Shown piece after piece: positions 60,901 to 64,000 of a stretch of DNA of 64,000 nucleotides (positions within the stretch are counted from its first letter, which is position 1; every line of letters starts with the position of its first letter). Origin of the DNA: Rhynochetos jubatus (Eukaryota > Chordata > Aves > Eurypygiformes > Rhynochetidae); assembly GCA_027574665.1 (NCBI GenBank), contig CM050654.1, positions 42,413,722 through 42,477,721 of the forward strand. The letters are read 5' to 3'. The notes beneath the pieces were generated by a model that saw nothing but the letters and a program-made list of their open reading frames with translations, had not been told where the DNA came from and searched no databases. Made by a program: the position numbers and the translations under genes.

Positions 60901-62643
60901 CTGAAATGTATATCAGCCGGGTGTGTTCGCAAGGCTGCGTGTGCCCGGATGGGGAAAACCTGGCTGGGGGATGGCGTGGCGCCCCCCCCAGGGCGTGTAT
61001 GTTGGGGCTTGCTTTCTCCTCCCCAGACCACGCAGGAAAAACCCAAACGCTAAACAACCGGTCGTTTGTACTTTTACTGTGGTTTCCTACGACCGCTCCT
61101 GCTTCAGACCGGACACGGGGAACGAGTCCTTCAGCTGGAAATGAACAGAACATAAATCCACCCTATTTCAACAGCACAAGTCGGGGGCAGGAAGGAACGG
61201 CTGTTTGCAGCGGGTACACAAACCGCCTCCCGCCGGAGACGTTACCTGCCGTTCGCGAAAGAGCTCACCTGCAAAACCCGCTTTAATTTTTGTTTCAAGC
61301 AAATAAACTAAAGAAAACGATCGTTTGTTTCAGAACCCAAAGCCGAGTGAGGCTAACGCAGTAAATAGAAGAAATTTACCGTCTGTAATGGGAACGCTCT
61401 TAACTAAAACCACCTAATATGTTTTGTAATCTACACCAATGTAATTTTATTAGATATTCAGCGCAGTTCTTACATCAAACAGCCTCAGAAGCCCCAGGAT
61501 CATTTTATATTCACTGGAAGACAGAAAGAAATCCAAAACCTAGTTAAATAAATTGTTCATTTATTCCTTTCCTTTTATGCACCAAGATCTACATGTGGTC
61601 ATTAATTATAAAGAGACTATTATAGCACCATATTTTCATTCAATACGATGTCCTGGTATATATCAAAGAAGTCCCATAATTAAAACAGAAGGGCCACAAT
61701 GACAATTAAAATTACAATCTATATGGGGAAAGAAAGTACAGTTCTGCAATTTTTCACCCTGTCACTGTCAGCACCGGGGGATATTCCAGTCACGTCTCTT
61801 GTAAAGCAGCCTAAATTCTTCTTCACCAATGCAACCTCAAAAGCATTATCAGTACCTAAGCAAAAGCCTATGCAAGTATAATTTAATACCAAGCCACAGT
61901 TTGCAAGTAATAGCGTATAAAGTGATATTTAAGTGGTGTTTTAAGCACACTTCTGATGGCTACAGCCGCTTTTTACTGGTAAATGCGTTTTCCTTTGAGT
62001 AGTGATTATGAGTCCTGGGTGAAGAGGTCCTGTGTGCAGGTCTGCCTGTAAGCCTTACTTCCAGCTGCCAATCTTTACTTCACAGTGAAGAAAAAGCCAC
62101 ATAGCACCTTGTTCTTACTCTTGTATGCTGTCATCCCCTGAGCCTGATAACTGCAAAATCATTTCCACATAACACTTTTCTGCTTCTGCCTCTTAAACCT
62201 CGAGACCTACACATTGTGCACGCACTTGCACCCCCGGCAGCCAGCCCCCCAGAAGCCGCTGCCTCTGAACCGCCGGCCCCTTCCCGCAGACTATTTTTAA
62301 CACTTATCCCGGTAAATATCTGCATTAATGGAGTACAGGGCTCTTGTGCAGCAATAGGTATTTGCTACAATTTATTGTCTATAAAAGTCACGAGCAGTGA
62401 ATTATTACAGTTAAAACTGTGTTTTCCTTTATAATAACTTTACACCGAGCACTCACATATGAAGCATGCAATGGAGACGGAGAAGGTTTTGTATAATAAA
62501 ACGGTGACATGGTCATTTTTCCCAGTTTTGCATTACACAGACACACTCATGCATGGTGCTTTTTAAATTCTTATTATATGTGAGGTCAGGGGGTCGAATG
62601 TCAGAAAGTACTGTTAATTTCACGGGGTTAGGGGAAAGTAAAT

Positions 62644-62782
62644 TCAGAGGGAATACAGATCACTTAGCACAGAAAAGCAGCTCCTCTGAAGTTTGGTTTT
62701 ACATTTGTTAACCATATCCTTCAGCTGACGAACCATTGAGACCAGGGTGACATTCTGGTCCCCGGTATAATGGCTTGACACG
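62644..62782 (-). CDS. Candidate coding exon with strong splice acceptor (unrecognised product)
   Basis: On the minus strand a pyrimidine-rich acceptor (CCGCTCTCCCCACAG) is followed by an open frame that starts with one carried base and reads SVSSHYTGDQNVTLVSM, then VRQLKDMVNKCKTKLQ, and reaches TGA at 62646-62644. The middle part could form an amphipathic basic helix. No good donor is visible before the stop, so it could be a terminal exon of a separate upstream gene, an alternative last exon, or a chance frame behind a real acceptor of a non-coding transcript. Codon choice looks coding-like (GTC, CTG, AAG, CAG). It shares its strand with the exon chain further down but is not linked to it by phase. 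I do not recognise the peptide. Confidence 0.33.
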
Positions 62783-64000
62783 CTGTGGGGAGAGCGGGAT
62801 GCCGGCGGAGGGGCCGGCTGCCGCTGCCCCGAGCCAGCGGAGCGCCGGGGCTCCACGCAACCGGAACCGAGCAAAGCGCGTTGCCATTTGGGCTGCGACG
62901 TTTAAATTACAGAGAAAGCAGTCAAGATGTCTTAAAGTTCAATCTGACAAGAAATGTAAAATATATTTCTGTCTCCGGTCGCGGGGAAGGTAGCATCCTG
63001 CAGCGTGGGGTATCGCCACCCAGAGCCTTTTAAAGCTCTCCCTAATACATCACCCAAGTCTAGAGGTGTCACAAGCACTCGGGGCATCGGGGTAGGGTTT
63101 GTCTTCCCAAGCAGCACGCCGATGGGCTGCCTTTTTTTATTTTTGTTGATGTTTTGGGGTTTGGCTTGGTGGGTGGGATTTTACTGGGTTGGGGTTTGGT
63201 GGGGGGGTTTTTCTTGCTTTTTTTTTTTTCCTTTCTTTTTTTTCTCCACACATCTCTGCCAGTGGCAAAATAAAACTGGAAAACCAAAAAAATTTTAGGA
63301 CGATGCCTCTTGCTTTCACAAATAACAGGAGAAGCAATAAAACAAGGTGACAGCCTCTCTTTTGCCAAGACAAATCCAGAAGCTGCTGCCTTTTTTTTTT
63401 TTCCTTTATAAAAAGCCATTTGCTTGGTAAAAGCCACCTTACCCTCACGCAATTTAAAGTAATAAACACTTCAAAAACGCGAGGGTATCTTGCATCAAAG
63501 ATGTTAAAGAGCCCTTTGCCATTGTCTCTATCGAAAGTTCAACTCAAGAACGCCATAAAGCCCACACTATACGTCCATTTGTACAAAAGGCGGGGGGGAG
63601 GGAATAACCCAAACAGCTAAATTTAATCAAAGGACTGCAAAGAGCCATTTTAAGAGGCAGAAGGGATTACTCCCTGCAAGCAGCCCATGGGCTCAGCCTG
63701 AAGCTGGGGCGGTTTTGGGTTTATGCACTGGTGTCTTTCCCAAGATTCCTCCGAGTCAAAACTCCAACCAGGCTCAGCTGCCCCCTCGTAATTACATTTT
63801 AATGACTTAGGCTGGGTGTTTGTGTTTTGGCAGCGTATTTAATAGTGTTAGCATTTAAATGGTCACAACCGGGCTCTGAAGGGCAGAGCTCGCTGCCGTT
63901 CAGGGTGAAGTTCACCCTTCTGGTGCGGCTGCTCATCAGGGAAGCTGCCGTCAGCCGGGACGGCCCTCCGTCCAGCCCTCCTGGGACCTGGCTTACCCCC
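62783..64000. other. Window end, no supported gene
   Basis: A GC-rich patch at 62790-62880 is followed by the G/T-rich tract with a G-quadruplex motif and several poly(T) runs (63219-63243, 63391-63402). A donor-like site at about 63428 (AGG|GTAAGG, minus) may end a roughly 26-nt segment, too short to call. Confidence 0.45.
63186..63207 (+). other. G-quadruplex-forming motif in a G/T-rich tract
   Basis: GGG-TT-GGGG-TTTGGT-GGGGGGG supplies four G3 runs with loops of 2, 6 and 1 nt. Further G3 and G4 runs lie just 5' in the T/G-rich tract 63130-63245. Strong G4 potential on the plus strand; the role, if any, is unknown. Confidence 0.7.

Noticed and set aside
1-64000. Search for tRNA, rRNA, CRISPR arrays, bacterial or phage genes, and intact transposons
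   Set aside because: No cloverleaf with A/B boxes, repeat-spacer array, conserved rRNA core or long transposase/reverse-transcriptase frame was seen; only truncated CR1 pieces are present.

Overview
The window looks like vertebrate nuclear DNA, most likely from a bird. The main clue is a set of short, 5'-truncated LINE fragments ending in the ATTCTRTG-type tail and carrying the 'aaggtcccttccaaccca' block of the CR1 family. Mammalian Alu or B1 repeats, bacterial operons and ribosome-binding sites are absent. Repeat density is low and most of the sequence is unique, AT-rich and non-coding. No rRNA, tRNA, CRISPR array or intact mobile element was found. CR1 also occurs in crocodilians and turtles, so 'bird' is an inference.

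The main content is a multi-exon gene on the minus strand that I do not recognise. No single open frame is long. Short open segments flanked by good splice acceptors and donors line up on the minus strand with compatible phases. The best-supported run, in transcription order, is 52855-52742, 48524-48343, 33061-32926, 28836-28562, 28454-28423 and 26912-26827; all five of its junctions keep one reading frame. A second compatible run follows: 25698-25550, 19308-19279, 14560-14509, 11812-11698 and 7844-7804. Probable upstream exons lie at 55590-55561 and 58078-57988. More distant candidates lie at 60900-60841 and 62782-62644 (5' side) and at 7311-7259, 2982-2911 and 1163-1033 (3' side). The predicted product is soluble-looking and mixed in charge, with no obvious signal peptide, membrane segment or named domain. 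Several exons are only 30-52 nt.

Layout: 0-8 kb holds the 3' exon candidates plus a perfect stem-loop. 8-27 kb holds small exons in 5-7 kb introns with two or three CR1 pieces. 28-33 kb holds the exon cluster, including a 107-bp intron. 33-48 kb is one long intron with four CR1 fragments and AT-rich blocks resembling conserved enhancers. 48-61 kb holds the 5' exons. A CpG-rich block lies at 57.78-58.0 kb and another GC-rich block near 60.75 kb. The last kilobase contains a G-quadruplex-prone G/T tract.

All exon boundaries come from reading splice motifs and frames by eye; no alignment, expression or conservation data were available.
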